14,963 bases of DNA from an uncultured Oscillospiraceae bacterium (GCA_900555805.1 USMJ01000006.1:1-14963); one strand, 5' to 3'; positions 1 through 6,030 are shown, numbered from the stretch's first letter. Program-made: numbers and translations. The notes: generated by a model from the sequence alone, not told the origin.

Positions 1-753
1 CTTAAGTCTTTCCACCGCTATGGGGTACTCCGCTCTGACATAAACATAACCCTCGGTTGCGCCCGTGGCATAACCGCAGATAGCCATAGCTTCGATGATA
101 CAGTGCGGATCGCCTTCGAGAACCGAACGGTCCATGAATGCGCCCGGGTCGCCCTCGTCGGCGTTGCAGACGACATACTTCTGATCGGCCTTGTTAGCCG
201 CCGTAAAGCTCCACTTGAGACCCGTCGGGAATCCGCCGCCGCCTCTTCCGCGAAGGCCGGAATCCTTGACGACCTGGATAACTTCCTCGGGGGTCATTTC
301 GGTCAGAGCCTTGCCGAGAGCGGCGTAGCCGTCGACCGCTATGTATTCGTCGATGCTTTCGGGGTTTATGACGCCGCAGTTGCGAAGAGCTACGCGGTGC
401 TGTTTTTTATAGAAATTGGTATCGTTGAGCGAAACGATCTTGTGAGCTTCCTCAACATAATCTTCGCCGACATCTTTATAAACAAGTCTGTCGACCTGTC
501 TGCCCTTGAGAAGATGTTCGGAGACTATCTCCTTGACATCGTCTTTCTCAACGCGGCTGTAGAATGTGCCGTCGGGATAGACTATAACAACGGGGCCTAA
601 AGCGCAAAGACCGAAGCAACCCGTTCTGACGACCTTGACCTCGTTTTCGAGATCAAAGGCTTTAATCTGTTCTTCAAACTCTTTGATAAGAGCCGCGCTT
701 CCGGAAGAAGTACAACCGGTGCCGCCGCAGATCAATACTTGAGCACGAATCAT
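1..753 (-). CDS. hndC: NuoF-like NADH/FMN subunit of bifurcating hydrogenase (partial, 3' end outside window)
   Basis: This is the N-terminal 251 residues of a HydB/HndC/NuoF-type subunit, which binds NADH, FMN and Fe-S clusters and passes electrons between NAD(H), ferredoxin and the [FeFe]-hydrogenase subunit in the cytoplasm. An N-terminal thioredoxin-like [2Fe-2S] domain carries C9, C14, C46 and C50 (C-x4-C-x31-C-x3-C). The NuoF core follows with GLRGRGGGGFPTGLKW and, further on, CNADEGDPGAFMDR, the FMN/NADH-binding signatures. The ATG at 753 is preceded by GGAGG at 763-767 with a 9-nt spacer. It lies 17 nt downstream of the HndB-like gene and is the last gene of the operon inside the window. 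The C-terminal cluster domain and the expected downstream hydA/hndD gene lie beyond position 1. The family assignment is firm; the assignment to a hydrogenase rather than a formate dehydrogenase or complex I rests on the neighbours. Confidence 0.93.
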   Translation of the reverse strand, partial: MIRAQVLICGGTGCTSSGSAALIKEFEEQIKAFDLENEVKVVRTGCFGLCALGPVVIVYPDGTFYSRVEKDDVKEIVSEHLLKGRQVDRLVYKDVGEDYVEEAHKIVSLNDTNFYKKQHRVALRNCGVINPESIDEYIAVDGYAALGKALTEMTPEEVIQVVKDSGLRGRGGGGFPTGLKWSFTAANKADQKYVVCNADEGDPGAFMDRSVLEGDPHCIIEAMAICGYATGATEGYVYVRAEYPIAVERLK

Positions 754-770
754 AAATTTATACCTCCAAA

Positions 771-1139
771 TTAAACGTTATTGCTTATGGTGTATTCGCC
801 TATAGGCTGACCGCCCTTGAGGTGCTTTTCGATGACCTCTTTGGCTTTCTCAGCCGTCATTTTAACGTATGTTATCTTGTCCTTGCCGGCTTCGAAGATC
901 TCGACGACCGGCTCATACTGACAAATGCCGATGCATCCGGTCTGAGTGACCGTGACTTTATCGGCGAGTCCTGCCTCGTTGACGCCTTCGACGAAAGCGT
1001 TGAGAACGGGTCTTGCCCCTGCCGCAATACCGCAGGTTGCCATGCCGACGACAACTCTGATGTCGCCCGTGCCCTCGCGCATTACGACCTTATTCTGCAT
1101 TTTTTCCTTAATAGCTGCAAGCTCTGCTAATGACTTCAT
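771..1139 (-). CDS. hndB: HndB-type thioredoxin-like [2Fe-2S] ferredoxin protein
   Basis: A 122-residue protein of the (2Fe-2S) ferredoxin family corresponding to HndB of the HndABCD NADP/NAD-reducing hydrogenases. It is probably an electron-carrying accessory subunit next to the NuoF-like protein. Visible features are an N-terminal helix of about 20 residues, the segment VVVGMATCGIAAGA with C36, and QTGCIGIC with C69 and C73. Only three cysteines are present: the second ligand of the usual four-Cys thioredoxin-like motif is absent and the segment is GIAAGA. From memory, this reduced motif is common in HndB proteins. The start at 1139 has AGAAAGGAA upstream. The gene is spaced 15 nt from the preceding ATPase gene and 17 nt from the NuoF-like gene, consistent with one transcript. 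Confidence 0.88.
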   Translation of the reverse strand: MKSLAELAAIKEKMQNKVVMREGTGDIRVVVGMATCGIAAGARPVLNAFVEGVNEAGLADKVTVTQTGCIGICQYEPVVEIFEAGKDKITYVKMTAEKAKEVIEKHLKGGQPIGEYTISNNV

Positions 1140-1154
1140 AATGGGGATTCCTTT

Positions 1155-1721
1155 CTATATATTATCGTTATCGTTTTCTCCGTTATATTGCTCTTTGAGG
1201 TACGCGTCTATCCACGAAATGACTTCGAAGTTGTTAAGCGGTACGTCCCCGAGAATTTCTTTCAATTCGTCCGTGTGAAGCTCAACGGTTTTTTCTTTCA
1301 TCTTATGGACGAAGTTCCATGATATCTGCGGCTGCCCCTGAATGAGCGTGACCGCAGTTGAAACTATATCTCCGAGCGGAGTGAAGTCCATATGATTTTT
1401 ATAAAACAGCGCGCGTGTTTTCGTTCCGTGGCTGTCGGGATAAGAAGAAACGTGTCTTGACGTTATTTCGACGTTTCCGCCCGTCTGTTCCGCCGCGAGT
1501 TTTAAAAGCGGTATGCCGAGCCCGACCTTTCTTGTCGTTCTCGTCGTGCAGAACGGGTCGGTGACGCTTCTGAGAAATTCAGGCGTCATTCCGCAGCCGT
1601 TATCCTCAACCGAAAAGACCAGCGTATCGTCCGTTTCTTCTATCGTTATGTCTATTTTGTCCGCGCCCGCCTTGACCGAGTTCTGAGCAATGTCAAGGAT
1701 ATTCAGCGATAATTCTTTCAT
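1155..1721 (-). CDS. GHKL-type ATP-binding protein of the hydrogenase operon
   Basis: A 188-residue protein with a GHKL (HSP90/histidine-kinase/MutL) ATPase fold at its N-terminus. The N-box is ILDIAQNSVKAGA (N14), the G1 box is DNGCGM (D40, G42, G44), then DPFCTTR at 55-61 and RKVGLGIPL around 65-72 as the lid/G2 region. The PFxTTR plus VGLGI pattern is more MutL/histidine-kinase-like than RsbW-like. There is no phosphoacceptor-histidine dimerisation domain and no membrane segment, so it cannot be an ordinary sensor kinase alone. The roughly 90 C-terminal residues are not recognised. Its ATG overlaps the PHP gene stop (ATGA), and GAGAGGTGA provides a ribosome site. ATP binding is well supported; a kinase or switch role in hydrogenase regulation is inferred from context. 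Confidence 0.85.
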   Translation of the reverse strand: MKELSLNILDIAQNSVKAGADKIDITIEETDDTLVFSVEDNGCGMTPEFLRSVTDPFCTTRTTRKVGLGIPLLKLAAEQTGGNVEITSRHVSSYPDSHGTKTRALFYKNHMDFTPLGDIVSTAVTLIQGQPQISWNFVHKMKEKTVELHTDELKEILGDVPLNNFEVISWIDAYLKEQYNGENDNDNI

Positions 1722-2458
1722 TGCTTTTCACCTCTCAGAATCTCAAAAAGCCCGTGCCTGACGGCCTGCGAAGAATACGGCTCGTCGTCTATCTCGAAAT
1801 AGGCGTCTTTGTCGCGAATGTCCCAAAGATAGTGGGCGTCGGAGGAAATTATTGTCCTCTTTCCGTCCAAGCCGTTATATTTTTTGATGTACGCGCCGAC
1901 ATTTTCCTTTCCGTGAAACTCAGCGCAGTTCACGGCGAGATCTTCGGGGAACACGCCGAGCGTGGCGATTATTCCGTTCGCCTGCCTGTCGACATGAGCC
2001 GGATAACACACGCCCTTAAAAAGTCCGACTGCGGCAGGGACCTGTTCCACCGACAGCTCGGTTGCGTTCGGAAGCAGGAACTCGTCCGTACCTATTATTT
2101 CGTCGTCTTCGTCTGTGACAAGCTGGTCGCCGAAGATGTCGGTTCGGTTTTTGATCCTTATCCTTTTCGAGTCGACGAATTCGCTAAACGCCATCGCGTC
2201 GGAAAGCTCCTCGAACAGGCATATCATGTGTATGTCCTCGGCGGTCGTCAGCTCCATGCCCGCGACGGGGATAAGCCCGTATTTCTTCGCCGCTTTGAAA
2301 AAAGCGGGGCAGTTTTTGCAGCTGTTGTGGTCGGTCAGAGCGACTATGTTAAGTCCGCCCAGAACCGCCATTCCGCAGATGTTGTTCGGGGTCATATCGT
2401 TGTCGGCGCATGGCGACAGACACGAATGGATATGAAGATCGTAGTAATATTTGTTCAT
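1718..2458 (-). CDS. PHP-domain metal-dependent phosphoesterase-like protein
   Basis: A 246-residue PHP-domain protein. The metal-ligand set of this family is visible: DLHIHS (H9, H11), LTDHN (D43, H44), GMEL (E69), IHMIC (H77), YPAHVD (H155) and SSDAH (D207, H209). This indicates an intact trinuclear-type site and likely hydrolysis of a phosphoester such as a nucleotide or phosphorylated protein or metabolite; the substrate cannot be read from sequence. An insertion at about 95-150 is rich in acidic residues. Translation appears coupled: the start is within TAATG shared with the upstream DRTGG stop, with no strong ribosome site of its own, and its TGA overlaps the next ATG. Its position among redox sensors and ATPases suggests a signalling phosphatase or nuclease, which is inference. 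Confidence 0.87.
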   Translation of the reverse strand: MNKYYYDLHIHSCLSPCADNDMTPNNICGMAVLGGLNIVALTDHNSCKNCPAFFKAAKKYGLIPVAGMELTTAEDIHMICLFEELSDAMAFSEFVDSKRIRIKNRTDIFGDQLVTDEDDEIIGTDEFLLPNATELSVEQVPAAVGLFKGVCYPAHVDRQANGIIATLGVFPEDLAVNCAEFHGKENVGAYIKKYNGLDGKRTIISSDAHYLWDIRDKDAYFEIDDEPYSSQAVRHGLFEILRGEKQ

Positions 2459-2784
2459 TATATATTTTTGCCGATAAGAACGGCGGCATCATATGTCGTG
2501 AGGTCGGTTGACAGCACGTTAACGCCCTTTTCCTCGGCGGTCTTTATGACGCTTTCGTCAACGCTGACGCCCTCCGAAAGGACGATACAGGCGACGTCCG
2601 CCAAAGACGCGACCGCTATTATATTGACGTTCGACATAATGGTTATCCACGCGCAGCCCTCTTTGGCTCTGCCCATGACCCAGCTGAGAAGGTCGCCTGC
2701 GTAGCCGCCCGTGACCTCTTTTCCTCCGTCGGGAAGCGCAACCGCCTTGAAGCCGCATTTCGCCGAAAGCTCGTTAACTGTCAT
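2458..2784 (-). CDS. DRTGG-domain protein (second copy)
   Basis: A 108-residue protein made almost entirely of one DRTGG domain, the small alpha/beta domain also found near HPr kinase, phosphotransacetylase and CBS-type regulators. Diagnostic stretches are KEVTGGYAGDLLSWVMG near residues 22-38, then AKEGCAWITI, then NIIAVASLADVACIVL, ending with a typical alternation of helix and strand (AEEKGVNVLSTDLTTYDAA). No enzyme active site is recognisable. It has an excellent ribosome site (AAGGAGGA) and an ATGA overlap with the hydrogenase-like gene stop. DRTGG domains are thought to bind small ligands or mediate regulation, so this is likely a ligand-sensing partner of the neighbouring hydrogenase-like protein, ATPases or PHP protein. 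That role is inferred. It is a paralogue of the protein at 4489-4842. Confidence 0.84.
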   Translation of the reverse strand: MTVNELSAKCGFKAVALPDGGKEVTGGYAGDLLSWVMGRAKEGCAWITIMSNVNIIAVASLADVACIVLSEGVSVDESVIKTAEEKGVNVLSTDLTTYDAAVLIGKNI

Positions 2785-4058
2785 TTCTGTTCCTCCTTGC
2801 CGATCTTATTCTGTTTGTTTTCGAGAACGACGCACTTGCTGTCCGGGCTTATCTTTCCTCTGACGAGATCCTCGGCGAAGGCTCGGCAAGTCGGCGAGCC
2901 GCACGCGCCGCAGTCTATGCCCGGGAGCGTCTGTCTTATCTGCTGAATCTGAGACATCATTCTCATGGATTCGCCCATGTTGTTGCTCAGTCTGTTTATA
3001 GGCGTATATGACGGGAAAGTGTTAAGGAAATACTCCTCGGGAACGAACTGTTCATCCGCCGAAAGATGATTTCTCGAAACGGGCAGGTATCTTCTGACCG
3101 TCTGAAGTCTCGTCTTGGCTATGAACGGGTTTTCAATCGTCATAACTCCGCCCACACAGCCGCCTATACAGGCGTTGAGCTCAACAAATTCAAGCTGGGG
3201 AATGTTTCCGTTTTCTATCTGGTCGAGAACCTGTATGCAGTTCTCTATGCCGTCGGCGGCGAGATATCTGTCGTTGAATAGAGCCGACGCTTCTCCCCCG
3301 CTCGTCGCCCAGCCTATGCCGATAACTCCGGCTTCGGTTTCCGCCTCGGGCGCTTTGTCCTTTTTCATGGCGCCGACGAGAAGAAAATATATTTCGCTGA
3401 GCGAGACGACGACATTTATATTGCTCTTATAGTCGCCGTATCCGTTTCTTATGTAGCTGACCTTAGCCGCGCAGGGCGATATGAAGAATATGCCTATATC
3501 CTCATCCTTAAGCTCGGGATGCTCTCTCTTGGCTTTCGCTCTCGCGAGTATAGCCGCGACCTCCATCGGAGGCAGAAGCGGCATGACATTATCCTTGAGA
3601 TAAGGAAATCTCAGAGCGATCAGCCTTGATATGACCGGACACGCAGATGAGATGACCGGCTTTTTGATACCTTCCATCTTAAGATAAAGTCTGGTGTACG
3701 CCGAAACAAGTTCAGCCGCCTTAGCGACTTCATAGACATCGTCGAAACCGATATCGCGAAGTCCCTGAATGACGAAATTCACATCTTCAAGCCCGTCGAA
3801 CTGACCGAACAGAGCCGGGGCCGGCAGGGCGATCTTCCATTTATAATGGAGATAGTGTTCAAACTTCGAACACATCGCCTTTTTCGCCTTATGCTGACAG
3901 ACTCTGATACATTCGCCGCAGTCGATACAGCGGTCGGTGTTAATGTGAGCGTGGCCGTCTTTTATTCTTATCGCTTCTGTCGGGCAGTGCCTTATGCAGG
4001 TCGTGCAGCCCGTGCATTTTTCGACGTCAAGCTCAACGGAATGTCTGTAATAATTCAT
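2781..4058 (-). CDS. Sensory-type [FeFe]-hydrogenase-like iron-sulfur protein
   Basis: A 425-residue soluble protein resembling sensory (HydS/group C-D) [FeFe] hydrogenases. Two [4Fe-4S] motifs are at C15/C18/C21/C25 and C44/C47/C50/C54. The H-cluster domain keeps all four cysteine ligands: C140 in SSACP, C196 in SPCAAK, and C297 plus C301 in ELNACIGGC. The proton-relay cysteine that normally precedes the first ligand is Ala139, and the Met of the third motif is Asn295; both changes suggest poor turnover and a sensing role. A C-terminal [4Fe-4S] (Fes-type) motif has C383, C386, C391 and C409. No PAS domain is present. I chose ATG 4058 because AGGTGA at 4064-4069 is well spaced; GTG 4067 and ATG 4064 are alternatives that overlap the upstream stop. 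H2 or redox sensing is inferred. Confidence 0.88.
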   Translation of the reverse strand: MNYYRHSVELDVEKCTGCTTCIRHCPTEAIRIKDGHAHINTDRCIDCGECIRVCQHKAKKAMCSKFEHYLHYKWKIALPAPALFGQFDGLEDVNFVIQGLRDIGFDDVYEVAKAAELVSAYTRLYLKMEGIKKPVISSACPVISRLIALRFPYLKDNVMPLLPPMEVAAILARAKAKREHPELKDEDIGIFFISPCAAKVSYIRNGYGDYKSNINVVVSLSEIYFLLVGAMKKDKAPEAETEAGVIGIGWATSGGEASALFNDRYLAADGIENCIQVLDQIENGNIPQLEFVELNACIGGCVGGVMTIENPFIAKTRLQTVRRYLPVSRNHLSADEQFVPEEYFLNTFPSYTPINRLSNNMGESMRMMSQIQQIRQTLPGIDCGACGSPTCRAFAEDLVRGKISPDSKCVVLENKQNKIGKEEQK

Positions 4059-4063
4059 ACTCA

Positions 4064-4492
4064 TCACCTGTCGAGGTTGACGAACATCGTTATTTTCGTT
4101 CCCTTGCCGACCTCGGTATCGATATGCATTTCGTCGGTGTACCTCTTCATATTCGGCAGACCCATGCCCGCGCCGAAACCGAGAGAACGAACCTGATCGG
4201 ACGCCGTGGAATACCCCTCCTGCATAGCAAGAGCGACATCTTTGATGCCGGGGCCCTCGTCCGTCAGAACGATTTCTATTTTATCCTCGTATACATTGAC
4301 ATCGGCTTCTCCGCCGCCTGCGTGTATCACCATGTTTATCTCGCCCTCATACATAGCGATCGAAACCTGCCTGATGATATCCGGTGAAAGTCCGAGCTGG
4401 CGGAGATTTCTCTTCACACTCGCCGAAGCCTGACCGGCTGAAGTGAAATCGGTACCGTCAACATCAAAATGGAATGTCAGTGAATCGCTCAT
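4064..4492 (-). CDS. RsbW-like ATP-binding protein (anti-sigma-factor kinase family)
   Basis: A 142-residue single-domain HATPase related to the RsbW/SpoIIAB serine-kinase anti-sigma factors. The N-box is AMYEGEINMVIHAGG (E49, N53, H57), the G1 box is LTDEGPGI (D78, G80, G82) and the G2 box is GFGAGMGLPNM at about 105-115, so ATP binding is expected. No STAS-domain antagonist or sigma factor is encoded beside it. In related sensor-hydrogenase loci similar ATPases occur next to Fe-S proteins, so a partner within this operon is plausible (inference). The start at 4492 gives an ATGA overlap with the upstream DRTGG stop and has AGGCGG before it; a longer version starting at 4540 would run into the upstream gene and is not favoured. 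An ordinary histidine-kinase fragment is less likely because the H-box domain is missing. Confidence 0.86.
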   Translation of the reverse strand: MSDSLTFHFDVDGTDFTSAGQASASVKRNLRQLGLSPDIIRQVSIAMYEGEINMVIHAGGGEADVNVYEDKIEIVLTDEGPGIKDVALAMQEGYSTASDQVRSLGFGAGMGLPNMKRYTDEMHIDTEVGKGTKITMFVNLDR

Positions 4493-4842
4493 ATCCGCCT
4501 GCTTTCTCCCACAAGACCGTTTGAATAAAGCTTTCCGCAAGCTTCATACATGCGAAGCGGAGTTTTCAGAACAACTATTCCGCTTTCTTTCGCAAGCTCG
4601 ATCATTTCAGGGGTAGGCTGCTTGCTTCTGACGAACACGATACAGATCATATCCATCATTTCGGCGGTCCTGACGACCTGCGAGTTGACAAGACCCGTTA
4701 AGAGCACAGCCTGATTTTTAACATAAGCGAGAACATCGCTCATCATATCGCTTCCGCAAGCCGAGGAGACGTCTTTATCAAGATCTTCCTCGCCGCAGAC
4801 AACTTCGGCATTCAAGAGTTCTTTAACAGTGCTTATTCTCAT
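4489..4842 (-). CDS. DRTGG-domain protein (first copy)
   Basis: A 117-residue protein with one DRTGG-like domain. It aligns along its whole length with the protein at 2458-2784: MRISTVKELL at the start, DKDVSSACGSDMMSDVL for the signature region, then AVLLTGLVNSQVV and MMDMICIVF. The canonical DRTGG/GGY signature is degenerate here (SSACGSD), whereas the second copy keeps VTGGYAGDLL, so the two may bind different ligands or form a heteromer. The start at 4842 follows AAAGGGA; an extended reading from 4920 would overlap the NuoE gene and is rejected. It lies 19 nt after the NuoE-like gene and its TGA overlaps the RsbW-like ATG. No catalytic motif is recognised; a regulatory role is inferred from position. 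Confidence 0.8.
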   Translation of the reverse strand: MRISTVKELLNAEVVCGEEDLDKDVSSACGSDMMSDVLAYVKNQAVLLTGLVNSQVVRTAEMMDMICIVFVRSKQPTPEMIELAKESGIVVLKTPLRMYEACGKLYSNGLVGESRRI

Positions 4843-4861
4843 AGTGATTATCCCTTTGCGA

Positions 4862-5356
4862 TTATTTATACTTTTCGAGAATGCCCTTGACATCGGCGGC
4901 GACAAGACGACCGTAGACATCGTCGTTGACCGTCATAACCGGTGCAAGACCGCAAGCGCCTATACAGCGGCAGGCGGTGACGGAATAAACGCCGTCCTCC
5001 GTGCATTCTTCAGGCTCGATTCCGAGTTCCTTACAGATCTCGTCGAGTATTTCCTGCGAGCCTTTGACATAGCAGGCTGTTCCGAGGCAAACCGAGATAT
5101 TGTATCTGCCCTTGGGCGACAATGCAAACTGCGCGTAGAACGTTGCAACGCCGTAGACCTTTTCAAGCGGCACACCCATGCCGTTGGCGATCTCGTTCTG
5201 AACCTCGAACGGAAGGTAGCCGTAGATACGCTGCGCTTCCTGCATAACGTGCATCAACAGGCTCTTATCATCCTTGCATTCGCTGATGATCTGCTGCAGC
5301 TCGTCATGCTGTTCGGTTGTGTCCTTAAAAGGAATTTTGCTAATCTTCTTTAGCAT
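4862..5356 (-). CDS. hndA: NuoE-like [2Fe-2S] subunit of NAD(P)H-dependent hydrogenase
   Basis: A 164-residue thioredoxin-like [2Fe-2S] subunit of the NuoE/HndA/HydC type, the small electron-transfer partner of the NuoF-like diaphorase in electron-bifurcating [FeFe] hydrogenases. An N-terminal helical part with AQRIYGYLP and YGVATFYAQF is followed by the cluster motif C90-x4-C95-x35-C131-x3-C135 (CLGTAC and CIGAC). The length is close to the family norm of about 160. The start at 5356 has an ideal GGGAGGAAAA ribosome site. It is the promoter-proximal gene of the operon, about 80 nt from the predicted transcription start, and is separated from its NuoF-like partner by seven genes. The structural assignment is strong; use of NADH rather than NADPH cannot be decided. 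Confidence 0.93.
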   Translation of the reverse strand: MLKKISKIPFKDTTEQHDELQQIISECKDDKSLLMHVMQEAQRIYGYLPFEVQNEIANGMGVPLEKVYGVATFYAQFALSPKGRYNISVCLGTACYVKGSQEILDEICKELGIEPEECTEDGVYSVTACRCIGACGLAPVMTVNDDVYGRLVAADVKGILEKYK

Positions 5357-5443
5357 AAATTTTCCTCCCTCTCAGATAATAGATTCTTGATTGGCTGTTT
5401 AGCTCGTTATTTTCTTAACAAAGTATAAACTTCCACAATAGGC

Positions 5444-5452
5444 ATTATATCA
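5444..5452 (-). promoter_or_regulatory. Extended -10 promoter of the hydrogenase operon
   Basis: On the minus strand the sequence reads TGATATAAT, an extended -10 (TGn-TATAAT) with a perfect -10 hexamer at 5444-5449. No convincing -35 exists at 15-18 nt upstream, as is common for extended -10 promoters. Transcription would start near 5437, giving a leader of about 80 nt before the NuoE-like ATG. I found no Rex-type or other clear operator palindrome overlapping it. Confidence 0.6.
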
Positions 5453-5553
5453 GAGAAATAGCAAAAAATCCAGTATTTGAAGCGACAAATTTGGCTAATT
5501 TGCGTGAATATAGAAGATTTTTGTTTTTGGTACGGGGGAGTGAGTGCGAACGG

Positions 5554-5586
5554 AAAAAAAGCGGTCGGTTTTGAACCGCCGCTTTT
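5554..5586 (-). terminator. Rho-independent terminator of the XRE regulator gene (potentially bidirectional)
   Basis: The arms AAAAGCGG (5557-5564) and CCGCTTTT (5579-5586) pair, followed after a bulged T by CGGTT (5566-5570) with AACCG (5574-5578), leaving a 3-nt loop. On the minus strand the hairpin is followed by a run of seven T, 21 nt after the XRE stop. The opposite strand also has a short T run, so it could stop transcripts from both directions. Confidence 0.8.
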
Positions 5587-5606
5587 AAGCTTCAGATGCA
5601 GATCAT

Positions 5607-5933
5607 TTATGTCAGAGACCGAAGATAAATCTCCAATATACTCAAAGCCGTCTCTCTTTCTTTCGGCGAACACTGCGAAAGTCTCTGCATGATTTTTTCT
5701 TGCTTTCGCTCTATGGTCGATTCTTCGGTGAATATCTCATCCGGTGTGATGTGCAAAGCCTCACATATTTTCAGAACGGTTTCCGTTCTCATATTGACAC
5801 AGCCTCGTTCGATATCGGCATAAGTGCGGTCGGAAAGGCCTGCGGTTTCGGCAACCTCGGCTTGGGTGAGACCTATCTTTTTTCTTATGGCAAGAAGTTT
5901 GTTGCCTATGGCTCGCATATCAAAAATAAGCAT
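5607..5933 (-). CDS. XRE/Cro-CI family helix-turn-helix repressor
   Basis: A 108-residue DNA-binding protein. Residues 10-63 form an HTH_3/XRE domain with LTQAEVAETAGLSDRTYADI as the helix-turn-helix, followed by the usual RTETVLKICEALHITPDEIF. The C-terminal 40 residues (STIERKQEKIMQRLSQCSPK and on) are helical and probably dimerise. The start at 5933 has AGGAGGAAGA upstream; Met6 is a weaker alternative. The gene diverges from the secreted CHAP-protein gene, and the 202-nt gap holds a consensus promoter with a perfect inverted repeat around its -10 box. The simplest reading is a local repressor of that promoter; whether it also represses itself is unknown. The ligand or inducing signal cannot be seen. 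A clear promoter for this gene was not found. Confidence 0.9.
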   Translation of the reverse strand: MLIFDMRAIGNKLLAIRKKIGLTQAEVAETAGLSDRTYADIERGCVNMRTETVLKICEALHITPDEIFTEESTIERKQEKIMQRLSQCSPKERETALSILEIYLRSLT

Positions 5934-5982
5934 TATTCTTCCTCCTGCATATCATATATAGACATATTACTTCCTAAATGCA

Positions 5983-6011
5983 TTGACACACAGGAACTAT
6001 TCATGTATAAT
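5983..6011 (+). promoter_or_regulatory. Consensus sigma-A promoter of the CHAP-protein gene
   Basis: TTGACA (5983-5988), a 17-nt spacer and TATAAT (6006-6011) form a perfect consensus promoter. Transcription should begin near 6018, leaving a leader of about 118 nt before the ATG at 6136. Such a strong promoter normally needs repression, which fits the flanking operator-like repeat. Confidence 0.85.
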
Positions 6012-6030
6012 CTTATGAAGAATAGTTCCT
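5992..6030. promoter_or_regulatory. Perfect 11-bp inverted repeat flanking the -10 box (putative XRE operator)
   Basis: AGGAACTATTC (5992-6002) and GAATAGTTCCT (6020-6030) are exact reverse complements separated by 17 nt. The left arm lies in the promoter spacer, the -10 box lies between the arms, and the right arm lies just after the predicted start. Each arm also contains the small dyad GAA-N3-TTC, so each could be a separate dimer site, with centres 28 bp apart. Because the left arm is upstream of the start, this is a DNA operator and not an RNA hairpin. Binding by the adjacent XRE protein is inferred. Confidence 0.7.

Noticed and set aside
1721..2704. Plus-strand open frame of 327 codons opposite the PHP and DRTGG genes
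   Set aside because: It lies antisense to two well-recognised genes with metal-site and DRTGG motifs, shows no family resemblance, and exists because of the GC-rich third positions of the real genes.
5400..5456. Possible Rex (NADH-sensing) operator at the hydrogenase promoter
   Set aside because: TTGTGGAA and TTTGTTAA on the minus strand resemble Rex half-sites but lie as direct repeats, not as the required TTGTGAA-N4-TTCACAA palindrome.
5407..5673. Minus-strand 88-codon frame between the XRE gene and the hydrogenase operon
   Set aside because: It contains the XRE terminator and the operon promoter, starts inside the XRE gene in another frame and shows no protein-like pattern.
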